A DNA stretch of 64,000 nucleotides from SABI01 sp963663665 (lineage in GTDB: Bacteria; Spirochaetota; Spirochaetia; Sphaerochaetales; Sphaerochaetaceae), in NCBI GenBank assembly GCA_963663665.2, contig CAXXKP010000001.1, positions 620,001 to 684,000 on the forward strand. The letters are read 5' to 3'. This document shows, piece by piece, positions 27,120 to 36,807 of this stretch (position 1 is its first letter; the number at the start of each line of letters is the position of its first letter). A program made the translations under genes and the position numbers. The notes below the pieces were generated by a model. It searched no databases. It had not been told where the DNA came from and worked only from the letters and a program-made list of their open reading frames with translations.

Positions 27120-27920
27120 ATGACTATTGAAGAGGGGATTGCCAAACAAAGTTTTCTTTTATATTCAAGCAAAGTAGATCCCTATTATTCTGCTAGTGTT
27201 GAAGCCTATTTCGATATAATGCAAGAATCGGCAGGAATGCATGCATATCAAATGGAAATAGGAATTGGCCACCTTAGGGAAAAGAAAAAGACTTGGGTTG
27301 TTACACGAACTCAGATGAAGATAAACTCATGGGCTACTTGGCCGACCACAATTGATGTAGAAACTTGGCCACAAGAGCCGTATCGACTCTATTACCCGAG
27401 AGGATGTCGAGGGTATAATGAGAAAAATCATACACTTCTTTTTGAATCACTAACCCTTTGGTTGATTATTGATAGTGAAACATTCAGAATTATCAAACCA
27501 GATTCAAACTATAATAATCTGCTTGGTAATTCAGAAAGAAATATTAATCCAGAGATGCCTAAACGGCTCTCTTTTACACCTGAATTATATAAAAAGGTAG
27601 AAAAAAATAGCATTAAGATAGAGTACCATGATACAGATAGTAATTTCCATGTTAATAACGTTGCCTATCTTCAGTGGATGATTGCTTCTCTTCCTTTCAA
27701 CCTTTTAGATAATTATCAACCTACCTTTGTAGATATATCATACCTTAAACAAGCATTTAGAGACGACTCTATACACTCTTATACAGGGTATCCACAAGAA
27801 ATCGATATTGACCTTGATGAATTCAACCTCCACCATAGTATCGTAAAGATAGAAGAGGATGGGAAAGAAACACCTATTTGTTTTGCCTCTACTACGTGGA
27901 AAAAAAGAATCTTATTCTAA
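27120..27920 (+). CDS. Acyl-ACP thioesterase
   Basis: Double hot-dog acyl-ACP thioesterase of the bacterial FatA-like family (266 residues), releasing free fatty acids from acyl carrier protein. Seen: first hot-dog with AYFDIMQESAGMHA and KTWVVTRTQMKI (residues about 28-75), then a second domain with YHDTDSNFHVNNVAYLQWM (about residues 166-184), where the Asn-x-His pair and downstream acid form the catalytic set in the family. Lies 3 bp after rsmD. It overlaps the convergent slyX end by 4 bp. Confidence 0.9.
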   Translation: MTIEEGIAKQSFLLYSSKVDPYYSASVEAYFDIMQESAGMHAYQMEIGIGHLREKKKTWVVTRTQMKINSWATWPTTIDVETWPQEPYRLYYPRGCRGYNEKNHTLLFESLTLWLIIDSETFRIIKPDSNYNNLLGNSERNINPEMPKRLSFTPELYKKVEKNSIKIEYHDTDSNFHVNNVAYLQWMIASLPFNLLDNYQPTFVDISYLKQAFRDDSIHSYTGYPQEIDIDLDEFNLHHSIVKIEEDGKETPICFASTTWKKRILF

Positions 27921-28114
27921 TAATGCGGAGGTCTCGTATGAGGCATCTCTTGTTGTGCCTCAAGAAGTGAAGCAACTTGTTCTTCTAATATAGATTTTTT
28001 CGCTTCTAATTTTTCAATCTTTTTTCCTTGTTCGATGACAAGCTCATTAAGCGTCTTTAAAGCATCTTCTATATAAGAGAGTTTCATTTCAATGTGAATT
28101 AATTGATCTTCCAT
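27917..28114 (-). CDS. slyX: SlyX family coiled-coil protein
   Basis: 65-residue coiled coil. Seen: heptad pattern IHIEMKLSYIEDALKTLNELV and KIEKLEAKKSILEEQVASLLEA, ending TRPPHY; the terminal PPHY is typical of SlyX. Function unknown in the family. No Shine-Dalgarno precedes the ATG; a weak promoter-like TTGCTT-N17-TTTGAT ends six bases before it. Convergent with the thioesterase gene. Confidence 0.85.
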   Translation of the reverse strand: MEDQLIHIEMKLSYIEDALKTLNELVIEQGKKIEKLEAKKSILEEQVASLLEAQQEMPHTRPPHY

Positions 28115-28227
28115 GCGAACATCAAACCATAGCTAGTAATAAAAAGCAACATTTTTAATGCATTTACAAGGAATAGCATGTTATACTATCAAAAAAGTGT
28201 TGCACTTTGGTGCGGGAAGGAAGATTC

Positions 28228-29205
28228 ATGAAAGGTGAAAGAGTTGCTCAACTAGAGCTACTTCTACATAGCCATCCAGAAGGGCTTAGAAGATCTGAAA
28301 TAGCGCGAAGACTTGGAGTACACAGGTCTACAATCAGTCGTTATGTTGATGATTTAAAACAGTACATTGACATCTATGAAGATAATAATCTCATTAAGAT
28401 TCATCAAAAGGTTGGGGAAGAAGCAATTAACCTGAGTGTATATGAATCCCTTGCCTTCAACTTGTCAGTGGGAGCTCTTTCAAGTAATAGTGAACTGCAA
28501 AGCCCTCATTTATCGAGCGGATTAAAAAAGATTGCAATGAATATGCGCTCTTATGCACCTTCCATTGCAGATAATATTGTAGGACTTGCTGAATCTATTG
28601 ATACAGAGCTTATGAAAAAAGAGGAACAAAACAAACAGTTTAACTCTGTCTTTGAAGTTCTTATAGATAGCTGGGTTTCGGGTAAAATGGTCCAACTTCA
28701 TCACACTTCTGGTTCAAGTGATGTTGAAACTGAATTTGCCCCCTATTTCATCGGATTCAGAGAAGATGAGACGGGAAGGAACCCTATAAGTGTCACAGGA
28801 AGATTACGCCATACCGCTGAAATTATCACCATAGATATTACAAGTATTACAAGTGCTAAAATTATTGATGAGACCTATACAATACCTGACAATTTAAAAC
28901 CTTTCCAACAACAGAGAGAAGAGATGGGATACGATAGTATCGACTTTATTCCACTTACTTTAAAAATTAAAGAAAAGTCTGCGATGAATTCCTTTCACAA
29001 TCTTACCCACACACCCCCTCGGTATGACAAAGATAAAAATGGAACAACAATATGTAAAATGGAAGTAGAAAACTCTATTGAGTTAATGCTTCGCTTGATT
29101 CAATGTGGGAATGCAGTTGAAGTAATCGGACCAGATACATTCAGAAAGAAATATATTCTTTATTTAAAAAAGATTCTGAACCTCTATCCAGAAAGTAACA
29201 TATAA
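28228..29205 (+). CDS. HTH/WYL-domain transcriptional regulator
   Basis: 325-residue DNA-binding protein. Seen: N-terminal helix-turn-helix LRRSEIARRLGVHRSTISRYVDDLK (about residues 19-43), then an alpha-helical linker and a WYL-type C-terminal region (VQLHHTSGSSDVETEFAPYFIGFREDETGRNPISV, about residues 155-190). WYL domains often sense ligands or nucleotides. ATG 28228 has GGAAGGAAG upstream. No adjacent target is obvious; rubredoxin follows 120 bp downstream with its own ribosome site. Confidence 0.8.
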   Translation: MKGERVAQLELLLHSHPEGLRRSEIARRLGVHRSTISRYVDDLKQYIDIYEDNNLIKIHQKVGEEAINLSVYESLAFNLSVGALSSNSELQSPHLSSGLKKIAMNMRSYAPSIADNIVGLAESIDTELMKKEEQNKQFNSVFEVLIDSWVSGKMVQLHHTSGSSDVETEFAPYFIGFREDETGRNPISVTGRLRHTAEIITIDITSITSAKIIDETYTIPDNLKPFQQQREEMGYDSIDFIPLTLKIKEKSAMNSFHNLTHTPPRYDKDKNGTTICKMEVENSIELMLRLIQCGNAVEVIGPDTFRKKYILYLKKILNLYPESNI

Positions 29206-29325
29206 AGATTCTTTCCAAAAATACACTAAAAATTTGTTTCAAATATTTTCATTTTAGCCTTTCATCTTGTTTTTTTTGAATTCACAGGCTATTGTATTAA
29301 ATATCTAAATTTAGGAGGAATTAAC

Positions 29326-29487
29326 ATGAAAAAGTATGTTTGTGATTTATGTGGGTATGTGTATGATCCAGCTGATGGCGATCCAGATAACGGTGTTCAG
29401 CCAGGAACTGCATTTGCAGATATTCCAGAAGATTGGGTTTGTCCTCTTTGTGGTGCAGCTAAGTCTGATTTTTCACCTGAAGACTAA
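29326..29487 (+). CDS. Rubredoxin
   Basis: 53-residue one-iron electron carrier. Seen: KKYVCDLCGYVYDPADGDPDNG with the first CxxC (Cys6, Cys9) and DWVCPLCGAAKSDF with the second CxxC (Cys39, Cys42), the exact rubredoxin pattern. AGGAGGAATTAAC precedes the ATG, a strong ribosome site. Followed by a strong terminator. In anaerobes rubredoxin commonly serves oxygen or superoxide detoxification; no rubrerythrin or superoxide reductase is in the window. Confidence 0.97.
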   Translation: MKKYVCDLCGYVYDPADGDPDNGVQPGTAFADIPEDWVCPLCGAAKSDFSPED

Positions 29488-29505
29488 TCGATACATTCAT
29501 TATGT

Positions 29506-29531
29506 AGGACTGCAAAAGCAGTCCTTTTTTT
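29506..29531 (+). terminator. Terminator of rubredoxin
   Basis: Perfect 8-bp stem AGGACTGC, loop AAAA, GCAGTCCT, then a run of T. Confidence 0.95.
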
Positions 29532-29931
29532 GTGATAAAAATAAAGGTTAGAATTTATTTTTTTCTCGATGTGAAAATAGCAAACAATCTATACTGTCCC
29601 AATTGTTTCCTCCTTAATAAATACGCATTTAATTCTATTAAAAAAAATTCCCCCTCTTAATAATCTCATATATCACCTCTCTTATAGAAAACATATATTA
29701 CAACATATTGCATAATATCTCATACCTTATATGTCATAGGTGAACACATTTACTCAATTTATTTCTTTACCCAATTTTACCATCTCATCATTTCACCAGC
29801 TATTGTTAGTACTTTGTTAGAGGATACCACGTTATTATTTGTACTTATTTTATCTATCTCTTTTATTTGTATGTGTTTACATACTTTTTTTATTTTTTTA
29901 AAAAAATATTATATTTTTTTTATTATTTCTA
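29532..29931. other. AT-rich intergenic region
   Basis: Four hundred bases of very AT-rich sequence with long T and A runs (notably 29881-29930). No open frame, RNA gene or repeat was recognised. Confidence 0.6.
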
Positions 29932-29960
29932 TTGACATATGTTAGATGTTTCTGTATCCT
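29932..29960 (+). promoter_or_regulatory. Promoter of the secreted protein gene
   Basis: Consensus TTGACA (29932-29937), 17-bp spacer and TATCCT (29955-29960), preceded by an A/T-rich tract resembling an UP element. The leader is about 45 nt. Confidence 0.65.
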
Positions 29961-30011
29961 TCCCTTAGATGTTGCAAAACATACTACATTTAATATTCAG
30001 GAGTTTTTATT

Positions 30012-30620
30012 ATGAAAAAATTAGTTCTTTCCATTATCTCTCTTTTGATCGTTTCTTCTCTCTTCGCTACTGTGGATCCTAGTCCTAAGTTCAACCTCTC
30101 TGCTCATGTCAATGGAATCCTCTTCCATGGCTTCACCACTTCTTCTTATTCTAATAGTGACGAACTCTTAGCTGCTAATAATTCTGAAGACTGGAACGCT
30201 TCTGTTTCTGGCCTGAACTTAGCTAGCAATGATTCTCAATCAATCGGCTCTTATGCTTTTTATTCAACCTCTAGAAGTCAAAGTAGTGTTTCTTTCGAAA
30301 CTACTCCTCTTTCTTTAGAAGTTTATGATGATACCTATTTTGTTCCTTATGCTCTTTCATATTCTTCTAAAATCAATAATAAGAAAATTTCTCTCGGTGA
30401 CGGCTCTATCGGTAAAGCTCTTGTCGCTACAACTGATGAACCAGATTCAGAAACTGAAAATGTTCTCACTACTAAAAGTGAATCAACTGGCTTACGTTAT
30501 GAGATCCTCTCTTTAGCTGTTACTTTCGCTGGCGATGAAAATGTTTCTTTCGGTCTCCCTGAATCTCCAGACGGCTCTTTTTACACCGGTTCTATTAGAG
30601 CTCTTATTACTGCCAACTAA
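30012..30620 (+). CDS. Secreted protein of unknown function
   Basis: 202 residues with a clear signal peptide MKKLVLSIISLLIVSSLFA, cleavage expected before TVDPSP. The mature part is rich in Ser, Asn and Thr, has no cysteine, and looks beta-rich; the final strand DGSFYTGSIRALITAN recalls the last strand of pilin-like or spore-coat-U-like beta sandwiches, but this is a weak resemblance. Codon use favours pyrimidine-ending codons (TCT, CTC, GCT) more than its neighbours, suggesting high expression. Own promoter and own strong terminator. AGGAG precedes the ATG. Function not known. Confidence 0.75.
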   Translation: MKKLVLSIISLLIVSSLFATVDPSPKFNLSAHVNGILFHGFTTSSYSNSDELLAANNSEDWNASVSGLNLASNDSQSIGSYAFYSTSRSQSSVSFETTPLSLEVYDDTYFVPYALSYSSKINNKKISLGDGSIGKALVATTDEPDSETENVLTTKSESTGLRYEILSLAVTFAGDENVSFGLPESPDGSFYTGSIRALITAN

Positions 30621-30655
30621 TATACTCCTCCTTAGTATAGTTTCGGATAAAATAT

Positions 30656-30680
30656 ACCCACTCGTCTCGAGTGGGTTTTT
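30656..30680 (+). terminator. Terminator of the secreted protein gene
   Basis: Perfect 9-bp stem ACCCACTCG, loop TCT, CGAGTGGGT, followed by T5. Confidence 0.93.
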
Positions 30681-30747
30681 ATGTGGGTCTATTAGAATTT
30701 TTGAGACTAAAAGAGATTTTATCTAAATTCTGCTATTTCTATCCTAT

Positions 30748-32052
30748 TTATTGATGAACCCATTCCTTCTGAGAAGCTTCATTGAGTCGTTCTTCCTCGG
30801 TAACAATTACAGGAGATTCTTTAACAAATAATGAACCAAAAAAGGCTGCAAATAAGAGAGCGATACTCGCAATTAATACCCATTCAAGATAATCTCCACC
30901 ATTAAGATTCATAAAAACAAGGATGATAGTACCAACAAAATGCCCAACAAGAAGCAACAAACCTTGAGAAGAAGCCTCTTGTACAGGATAGGTTAATTCA
31001 TAAGCATATTGATATCCAAGAGGGATTGTACTTTGAAAAAAGAATCCCAGAAATGATACGAGTATATACACAATGAAAAATGGAAGCCCTTTCTCTAGTA
31101 GCATTGGATAGAAGGCAAACATAACAACACCTAAAAATATTCCTAGTACTGAAATTGAAAAGAAAAGTTTTCTCTTCCTAAAAAGATCTGATAAAAAGGG
31201 AATAAAGATAGACCCTAATAATCCTCCTATTAAGAGGAGGACGCCAAGAATTCCATTAGAGTTCTCAATATTTACAAAGGCAGTAATACTATCTATTTTT
31301 GCAATAAATACATTAAATAGTCCCCAGGACAAACCAAAAATAATCATAAAACCTGCCATATGTTTCGTGTGAAGTAATAATTTAAAAGATTCATAAAAAT
31401 TTTCAATCTTCACAGGCTCTAATGAAGAAGGAGTTGGCGGTTTCTCTTTAAATAAAAATATGACCCCTATAGCGCTCACACTTGTGATTATTCCCAATAC
31501 TAATAAAAGAGTTTCTAACCCATGGCCATATCCATACAGCGAAGGATTCGTTTCAACAACACGAGGAGCTATAATCATAATGAGAAGAAGTCCTAAATAC
31601 TGTGCGAAGGAGACAAGTCCTGTTGCGAAGCCCCTCTCTTTAAACGGGAACCATCTGTTTGTAACAGAGGTAACACTATTAAGAACAATAACATGACCAA
31701 GAGAAAGTCCAATTTGGGAGATAACTACCAATTGGAAATTCTGAGCACTAATACCCTTCATCAAACTAAAAGCAGCGATGAACATAGCAGCAATTCTCAA
31801 AGACCACTTCAGTCCAATCTTATTAATGAAAAAAGAAGCGGGAATTGAAAATATCAAATAAGAGATTAGATGGATAAGAGTGAGTATATCAGGGCTCAAC
31901 ATACTGTGAGGATTAATCTGATTACGATAAAACTCTGAAGCAGCACGAGATATTGGGGCAAATACGAGCCATTGCATCTCCGATGCCATAATAACAACCA
32001 TTAATGCAGAAAGAACAACCCACCTGTAAGAGTACACACTAACACTTTTCAT
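30748..32052 (-). CDS. Major facilitator superfamily transporter
   Basis: 434-residue membrane carrier with about twelve hydrophobic helices. Seen: VVLSALMVVIMASEMQWLVFAPIS first helix, the loop-2-like FFINKIGLKWSLR, NRWFPFKERGFATGL between helices 4 and 5, and a long central loop (KEKPPTPSSLEPVK) separating the halves. The NRWFPxxERG pattern is common in FLVCR-like and other anion-type MFS carriers; the substrate is unknown. ATG 32052 has GAAGG upstream. Divergent from the nitroreductase gene. Confidence 0.85.
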   Translation of the reverse strand: MKSVSVYSYRWVVLSALMVVIMASEMQWLVFAPISRAASEFYRNQINPHSMLSPDILTLIHLISYLIFSIPASFFINKIGLKWSLRIAAMFIAAFSLMKGISAQNFQLVVISQIGLSLGHVIVLNSVTSVTNRWFPFKERGFATGLVSFAQYLGLLLIMIIAPRVVETNPSLYGYGHGLETLLLVLGIITSVSAIGVIFLFKEKPPTPSSLEPVKIENFYESFKLLLHTKHMAGFMIIFGLSWGLFNVFIAKIDSITAFVNIENSNGILGVLLLIGGLLGSIFIPFLSDLFRKRKLFFSISVLGIFLGVVMFAFYPMLLEKGLPFFIVYILVSFLGFFFQSTIPLGYQYAYELTYPVQEASSQGLLLLVGHFVGTIILVFMNLNGGDYLEWVLIASIALLFAAFFGSLFVKESPVIVTEEERLNEASQKEWVHQ

Positions 32053-32119
32053 TTTTACCTTCAAAATCTATACTACAACAACACTCTATTTGAGTACAGT
32101 AGAAAGAAAGGAGAAATAG

Positions 32120-32920
32120 ATGGGAAATCCAACGATTGAATTATTAATGAAGAGGAGATCAACTCGCTCTTTTTTAGAAAAACCAATATCCAACGCAATA
32201 AAAATAGAAATTCAGGAAGCCACTCTTAGAGCTCCTACTGCAGGAAATCAACTCTTTTATAGCATAATCGATGTCACGAACCAAGACATAAAAGATACAC
32301 TAGCAATACTTTGTGACAATCAACCGATGATAGCAAAAGCCCCAATGGTGTGGCTTTTTGTTGCTGATGTCCAGAAATGGGAAAACTTTTACCATCTAGC
32401 TGGATCTGTAGCTTTGGGGAAATCGAAAGGAATAGAGGAGCGTTCTCCAGGGGCTGGAGATCTTTTTCTCGCTCTTGATGATGCTCTAATTGCTGCACAG
32501 AATGCAGTCGTAGCAGCTGAATCTTTTGGAATTGGCTCTTGTTATATTGGAGATATTTTAGAGAACCATGAAGAAATCGTTTCACTTTTCTCGCTTCCAA
32601 AATATACAGCTATTGCAACTATGGTAATATTTGGGTATCCCAAAAGCACTACAGAACTTGCTCATCCTTCAATCAGGCCACCAGTAGATGCTATTTTTAT
32701 GGAGAACACGTATCTTGAATATGACTTAAAAAAACTTAACTACACGTATGGGAAACAAGAAGAGAGACTTAGAGAGAAAAAAGCTCTCCCTTTTGACAAC
32801 ACAGGTAATATAAGTGACTCCTATTATTTTAGAAAGCATACAAGTGACTTCATGAAGGAGATGAATAGATCCTCTGCATTGATTTATGAGAATTGGATGA
32901 AAAAAGAGAATAACATATAG
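32120..32920 (+). CDS. Nitroreductase family flavin oxidoreductase
   Basis: 266-residue FMN enzyme. Seen: KRRSTRSFLEKPIS (N-terminal FMN-phosphate Arg cluster), APTAGNQLFYSII (about residues 36-48), and the central AAQNAVVAAESFGIGSCYIGDI (about residues 130-151), typical of NADPH-dependent nitro/flavin reductases. The C-terminal extension is longer than in minimal members. AAAGGAG precedes the ATG. It may reduce flavins, nitro compounds or quinones; the physiological substrate is not predictable. Confidence 0.88.
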   Translation: MGNPTIELLMKRRSTRSFLEKPISNAIKIEIQEATLRAPTAGNQLFYSIIDVTNQDIKDTLAILCDNQPMIAKAPMVWLFVADVQKWENFYHLAGSVALGKSKGIEERSPGAGDLFLALDDALIAAQNAVVAAESFGIGSCYIGDILENHEEIVSLFSLPKYTAIATMVIFGYPKSTTELAHPSIRPPVDAIFMENTYLEYDLKKLNYTYGKQEERLREKKALPFDNTGNISDSYYFRKHTSDFMKEMNRSSALIYENWMKKENNI

Positions 32921-32960
32921 AAAAACCAAGATTTCATCTTTTATTTTTTTTAAATAATAA

Positions 32961-32993
32961 AAGGCTGCTGCAATATTACTTTGCAACAGCCTA
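32961..32993. terminator. Bidirectional terminator, nitroreductase and PFOR
   Basis: Stem GGCTGcTGCAA / TTGCAaCAGCC with one mismatch. On the minus strand it is followed by TTTTATTATTT, so it should end the PFOR transcript; on the plus strand the T-run is shorter. It shares a 14-base block with the terminator after leuS. Confidence 0.8.
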
Positions 32994-33014
32994 TTTTCAT
33001 AGTTTAAATTCTAA

Positions 33015-36000
33015 TTATAGAATCTCACCAACGTTTTTATAGAATTCCATCCTTCTTTTTGCATCTGCTTCAGCAGCAGCAAAAAGTGTATCGGCATTTT
33101 CTGGATTTGTTTTGTAGAGAGAAGAGTAACGACGTTCACTCTTAATGAATTCTTGGAAGTCTCCATCTTGAGCTTTTGCGTCCCAACTAAATCTCTTTCC
33201 TTCTTCTAAGGTTGGATTGTATCTGAATAGAGGCCAGTAACCTACGTCCACTGCTCTCTTTTCTTCTACTTGGCTCTTCATCATGTTAATTCCATGGTTA
33301 ATACATGGAGCATAACAGAACACAATTGAAGGACCATTAAACTCTACAGCTTCTTGTAGTGCCTTTTGAGTATGAAGTCTATTTGCACCCATTGCAATTG
33401 AAGCAACATAGGCGTGCCCATAACTCATCATCATGAAACCCATGTTTTTCTTACCAATTTGCTTACCTGCATTAGCAAACTTCGCAACAGCTCCTATTGG
33501 AGTAGCTTTAGAAGCTTGCCCACCTGTATTGGAATAAACTTCAGTATCGAGAACAAGAATGTTTACATTCTTACCTGATGCGACAACATGGTCTACACCA
33601 CCAAAGCCAATATCATAAGCCCAACCATCCCCACCGATGATCCATACATCTTTGTCTGTAAGATAATCTTTTAGTTCAACCAATTTCTTGATAGCTATTT
33701 TTGCTTCATCGCTAGAGGCTTTTTCATATGCTTCATCAAGAAGAGTTTGTGTTGCCTTTTGAGCATCAATTCCGGCTTCAGTTCGGTCATTCCAAAGTTC
33801 TGCATTCTTCTTTAAAGCAGACGTAAGAGCATCCGTTGTTCCAATAGCTAACAATTTATCAACAGTACTCTTTAAGAGCCTTCGGTTCGAATCGACCGCG
33901 AGTCTCATTCCAAGACCATACTCAGCATTATCTTCAAAGAGTGAGTTTCCCCAAGCTGGTCCACGACCATCCTTTCGTTGTGCGTATGGAGTTGTTGGGA
34001 AAGTTCCACCATAGATAGAAGAACATCCTGTTGCATTAGCAGCAACCATTCTCTCTCCACAGATTTGAGAAACTAACTTAACATAGGGAGTTTCACCACA
34101 ACCTGCACAAGCACCAGAGAACTCAAATAATGGTTTCTTAAATTGCATACCCTTTACAGTATTAAGTCCGATTCCATCAATTACATCATCAGCAACAGAA
34201 TCAAAGAATTCAGCATTCTCTGTTTCACCAAGTTCTCGTTCTACGTTAATAGGACTGAATTCTAGAGATTTTACCTTTGTAGGACAGGTTTCAATACAAA
34301 CTCCACATCCTTGGCAATCTTCAGGATAAATTTGAATCTTAAATCTGAGTTCACGATCATTTTTCGTGTTAGATTTTAATGTAACAAATCCTTCTGGAGC
34401 ATTTTCTAATTCTTTAGGGTCAATCTGTTTTGCTCTTATAGCAGCGTGAGGACATGATTGTACACACTGGTTACATTGAATACAAGATTCGCTATTCCAA
34501 TGAGGAATTGCAGGAGCAACACCTCGTTTTTCTAATTTAGCAGTATTAGTAGGCAGTGTCCCATCAAAGCTCATTTTTGAAACAGGGATATCATTACCTT
34601 TAAGATGCATGATTGGTTCAACAATCTCTTTAGCAAAGGCATCTGCATCATCTGAAATGAGTTTCTTAGGAACAAAAGCTTCACCAATAGAAGAAGGGAC
34701 TATCACTTCTTCAAGGGCAGCTGATGCACCATCTACTGCATCCCAGTTCATCTTAACAATATCTTCACCTTTCTTAATAAATGTCTTTTTAATTGCATTT
34801 TTAATCAATGAGATTGCTTCTTCTTCAGGGAAAATACCAGAAATTTTGAAGAATACAGCCTGCATAACAGTGTTAATACGAGTACCGAGACCAACTTTAT
34901 CAGCAATTTTAAGAGCATCAATATTGTAGAATTTGATTTTTTTATCAATAATTTGTTGTTGTTCTTCTTTTGTGAGGTGTGTAAAGACTTCATCGGTAGG
35001 AATCTGAGAATTCAATAAGAATACTCCACCTTCCTTTAATGGTCCTAACATATCATAACGGCCAATATATGCTGGATTATGGCAAGCCACAAAGTCAGCA
35101 CTATCGATTAACCAAGGCATATTCACACTACTCTTACCAAATCGAAGGTTACTAATAGTAATACCACCAGATTTCTTTGAGTCATATGAGAAATAAGCTT
35201 GAGCATTCATATCAGTGTTTCCACCAATAATCTTAATAGAATCTTTATTAGCACCAACAGTACCATCAGAACCAAGCCCCCAGAACATACAGGAAACAAC
35301 ACCCTCAGGAGTTACATCTATTTTTTCTGAAGTAGGAATGCTGAGGTTAGTCACGTCATCGACGATACCTACAGTAAAGTTGTGGAAATTCCCGTTATTT
35401 AGGTGATCATACACACTCTTTGCATGAGTAGGTGTGAAATCTTTACTTGAAAGACCATATCGACCACCAATTACAGAGATTCCAGTTCTTCCCATTTGAG
35501 ATAATGCAGTCACAACATCAAGATAAAGTGGTTCACCGATTGAACCAGGTTCTTTTGTTCTGTCTAATACTGCAATTTTCTTAACAGAGGCAGGAATAGC
35601 TGAAACAAAGTGCTTTGCACTGAAAGGACGATAAAGTCGTACTTTTAATACACCAACCTTCTCTCCTCTTTTATTTAAGTAATCAGCAACCCATTCAAAT
35701 GTATCAAGAGCACTACCCATAGCAATAACAATTCTATCAGCATCAGGAGCTCCAACATAATCAAATAGTTTGTAAGCACGACCTGTAAGCTTTGCTACTT
35801 TATCCATATATTCTTGAACAATTTCAGGAACAGCATCGTAATACTTGTTGACGGTCTCACGACCTTGGAAATATACATCTTCATTCTGAGCTGCAACTTT
35901 TAGCCGAGGTTTATCAGGGCGTTGGGCTCTATCTCTGAATTGTTCAATATATTTTGGCTCAATGAGAGGGAGCATATCATCATAAGAAATCTCTTCAACT

Positions 36001-36548
36001 TTTGAAACCTCGTGGCTTGTTCTAAATCCATCAAAGAATGAAAGGAAAGGAACTTGAGACTTAAGGGTTGCAAGGTGTGCAACAAGAGCGAGATCCATTG
36101 TTTCTTGAATGCTATTTGCTGCAGTCATTGCAAAACCAGTATTTCTACAAGACATCACATCACTGTGATCTCCAAAAATAGAAAGGGATTGAGCTGCTAA
36201 TGAACGAGCTGAAACGTGAAATACTGTTGGTAGCATTTCTCCTGCGATCTTGTGCATGTTAGGGATCATCAGTAATAATCCTTGGCTCGCAGTAAAAGTG
36301 GTAGTCATTGCCCCCGCCGAAAGAGATCCATGAACTGCACCAGCAGCTCCTGCTTCTGATTGCATTTCGGTGATATCGACCTTCTCACCAAACAGGTTTT
36401 TCCTTCCAGTACTCGCCCAAGAATCAGAATACTCCCCCATAGGTGAGGATGGCGTGATGGGATAAATTGCGGCGACGTCACTAAACGCATACGCTACGTG
36501 CGCAGCCGCAGTATTACCATCAATAGTAACCATTTTTTTGTTACTCAT
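33015..36548 (-). CDS. nifJ: Pyruvate:ferredoxin (flavodoxin) oxidoreductase
   Basis: Oxygen-sensitive enzyme converting pyruvate and CoA to acetyl-CoA, CO2 and reduced ferredoxin; 1177 residues as a single-chain homodimer type. Seen: N-terminal domain YPITPSSPMGEYSDSWA, the CoA-binding region, two 4Fe-4S clusters (CIQCNQCVQSCPHAAI and CQGCGVCIETCPTKV, about residues 680-755), the third-cluster Cys pair in FSGACAGCGETPY, and the TPP-binding GGDGWAYDIGFGGVDHV. Complete. GGAG precedes the ATG. It is the central fermentation step here and is transcribed from its own promoter. Confidence 0.97.
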   Translation of the reverse strand: MSNKKMVTIDGNTAAAHVAYAFSDVAAIYPITPSSPMGEYSDSWASTGRKNLFGEKVDITEMQSEAGAAGAVHGSLSAGAMTTTFTASQGLLLMIPNMHKIAGEMLPTVFHVSARSLAAQSLSIFGDHSDVMSCRNTGFAMTAANSIQETMDLALVAHLATLKSQVPFLSFFDGFRTSHEVSKVEEISYDDMLPLIEPKYIEQFRDRAQRPDKPRLKVAAQNEDVYFQGRETVNKYYDAVPEIVQEYMDKVAKLTGRAYKLFDYVGAPDADRIVIAMGSALDTFEWVADYLNKRGEKVGVLKVRLYRPFSAKHFVSAIPASVKKIAVLDRTKEPGSIGEPLYLDVVTALSQMGRTGISVIGGRYGLSSKDFTPTHAKSVYDHLNNGNFHNFTVGIVDDVTNLSIPTSEKIDVTPEGVVSCMFWGLGSDGTVGANKDSIKIIGGNTDMNAQAYFSYDSKKSGGITISNLRFGKSSVNMPWLIDSADFVACHNPAYIGRYDMLGPLKEGGVFLLNSQIPTDEVFTHLTKEEQQQIIDKKIKFYNIDALKIADKVGLGTRINTVMQAVFFKISGIFPEEEAISLIKNAIKKTFIKKGEDIVKMNWDAVDGASAALEEVIVPSSIGEAFVPKKLISDDADAFAKEIVEPIMHLKGNDIPVSKMSFDGTLPTNTAKLEKRGVAPAIPHWNSESCIQCNQCVQSCPHAAIRAKQIDPKELENAPEGFVTLKSNTKNDRELRFKIQIYPEDCQGCGVCIETCPTKVKSLEFSPINVERELGETENAEFFDSVADDVIDGIGLNTVKGMQFKKPLFEFSGACAGCGETPYVKLVSQICGERMVAANATGCSSIYGGTFPTTPYAQRKDGRGPAWGNSLFEDNAEYGLGMRLAVDSNRRLLKSTVDKLLAIGTTDALTSALKKNAELWNDRTEAGIDAQKATQTLLDEAYEKASSDEAKIAIKKLVELKDYLTDKDVWIIGGDGWAYDIGFGGVDHVVASGKNVNILVLDTEVYSNTGGQASKATPIGAVAKFANAGKQIGKKNMGFMMMSYGHAYVASIAMGANRLHTQKALQEAVEFNGPSIVFCYAPCINHGINMMKSQVEEKRAVDVGYWPLFRYNPTLEEGKRFSWDAKAQDGDFQEFIKSERRYSSLYKTNPENADTLFAAAEADAKRRMEFYKNVGEIL

Positions 36549-36621
36549 ATTGACACTCCATTAAAAATTATTATTTACCTGCAGACACCAAAGGCCCACA
36601 ACTAGTTTACACACAACATTA

Positions 36622-36640
36622 CCCTGTATTTTGTACAGGG
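36622..36640 (-). promoter_or_regulatory. Hairpin in the PFOR leader
   Basis: Perfect 7-bp inverted repeat CCCTGTA-N5-TACAGGG about 20 nt after the predicted start point. Could be an operator or an mRNA 5' hairpin. Confidence 0.4.
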
Positions 36641-36653
36641 CACTTACCACAAT

Positions 36654-36682
36654 ACTATACAGCATAATAAAAGGGTTTGCAA
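36654..36682 (-). promoter_or_regulatory. Promoter of PFOR
   Basis: TTGCAA (36677-36682), 17-bp spacer, TATAGT (36654-36659) on the minus strand. The leader to ATG 36548 is about 100 nt. Confidence 0.65.
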
Positions 36683-36807
36683 CCTTGAGAGGTCTGACAA
36701 GATTATAAAAAAACAAACATAACAGTGTCTTCTTGATAGATATGAACATATTTTTTTTGATTCCATACGATGACACATTCAGGGCCTAAATCCTAAAAGA
36801 AAGTATC

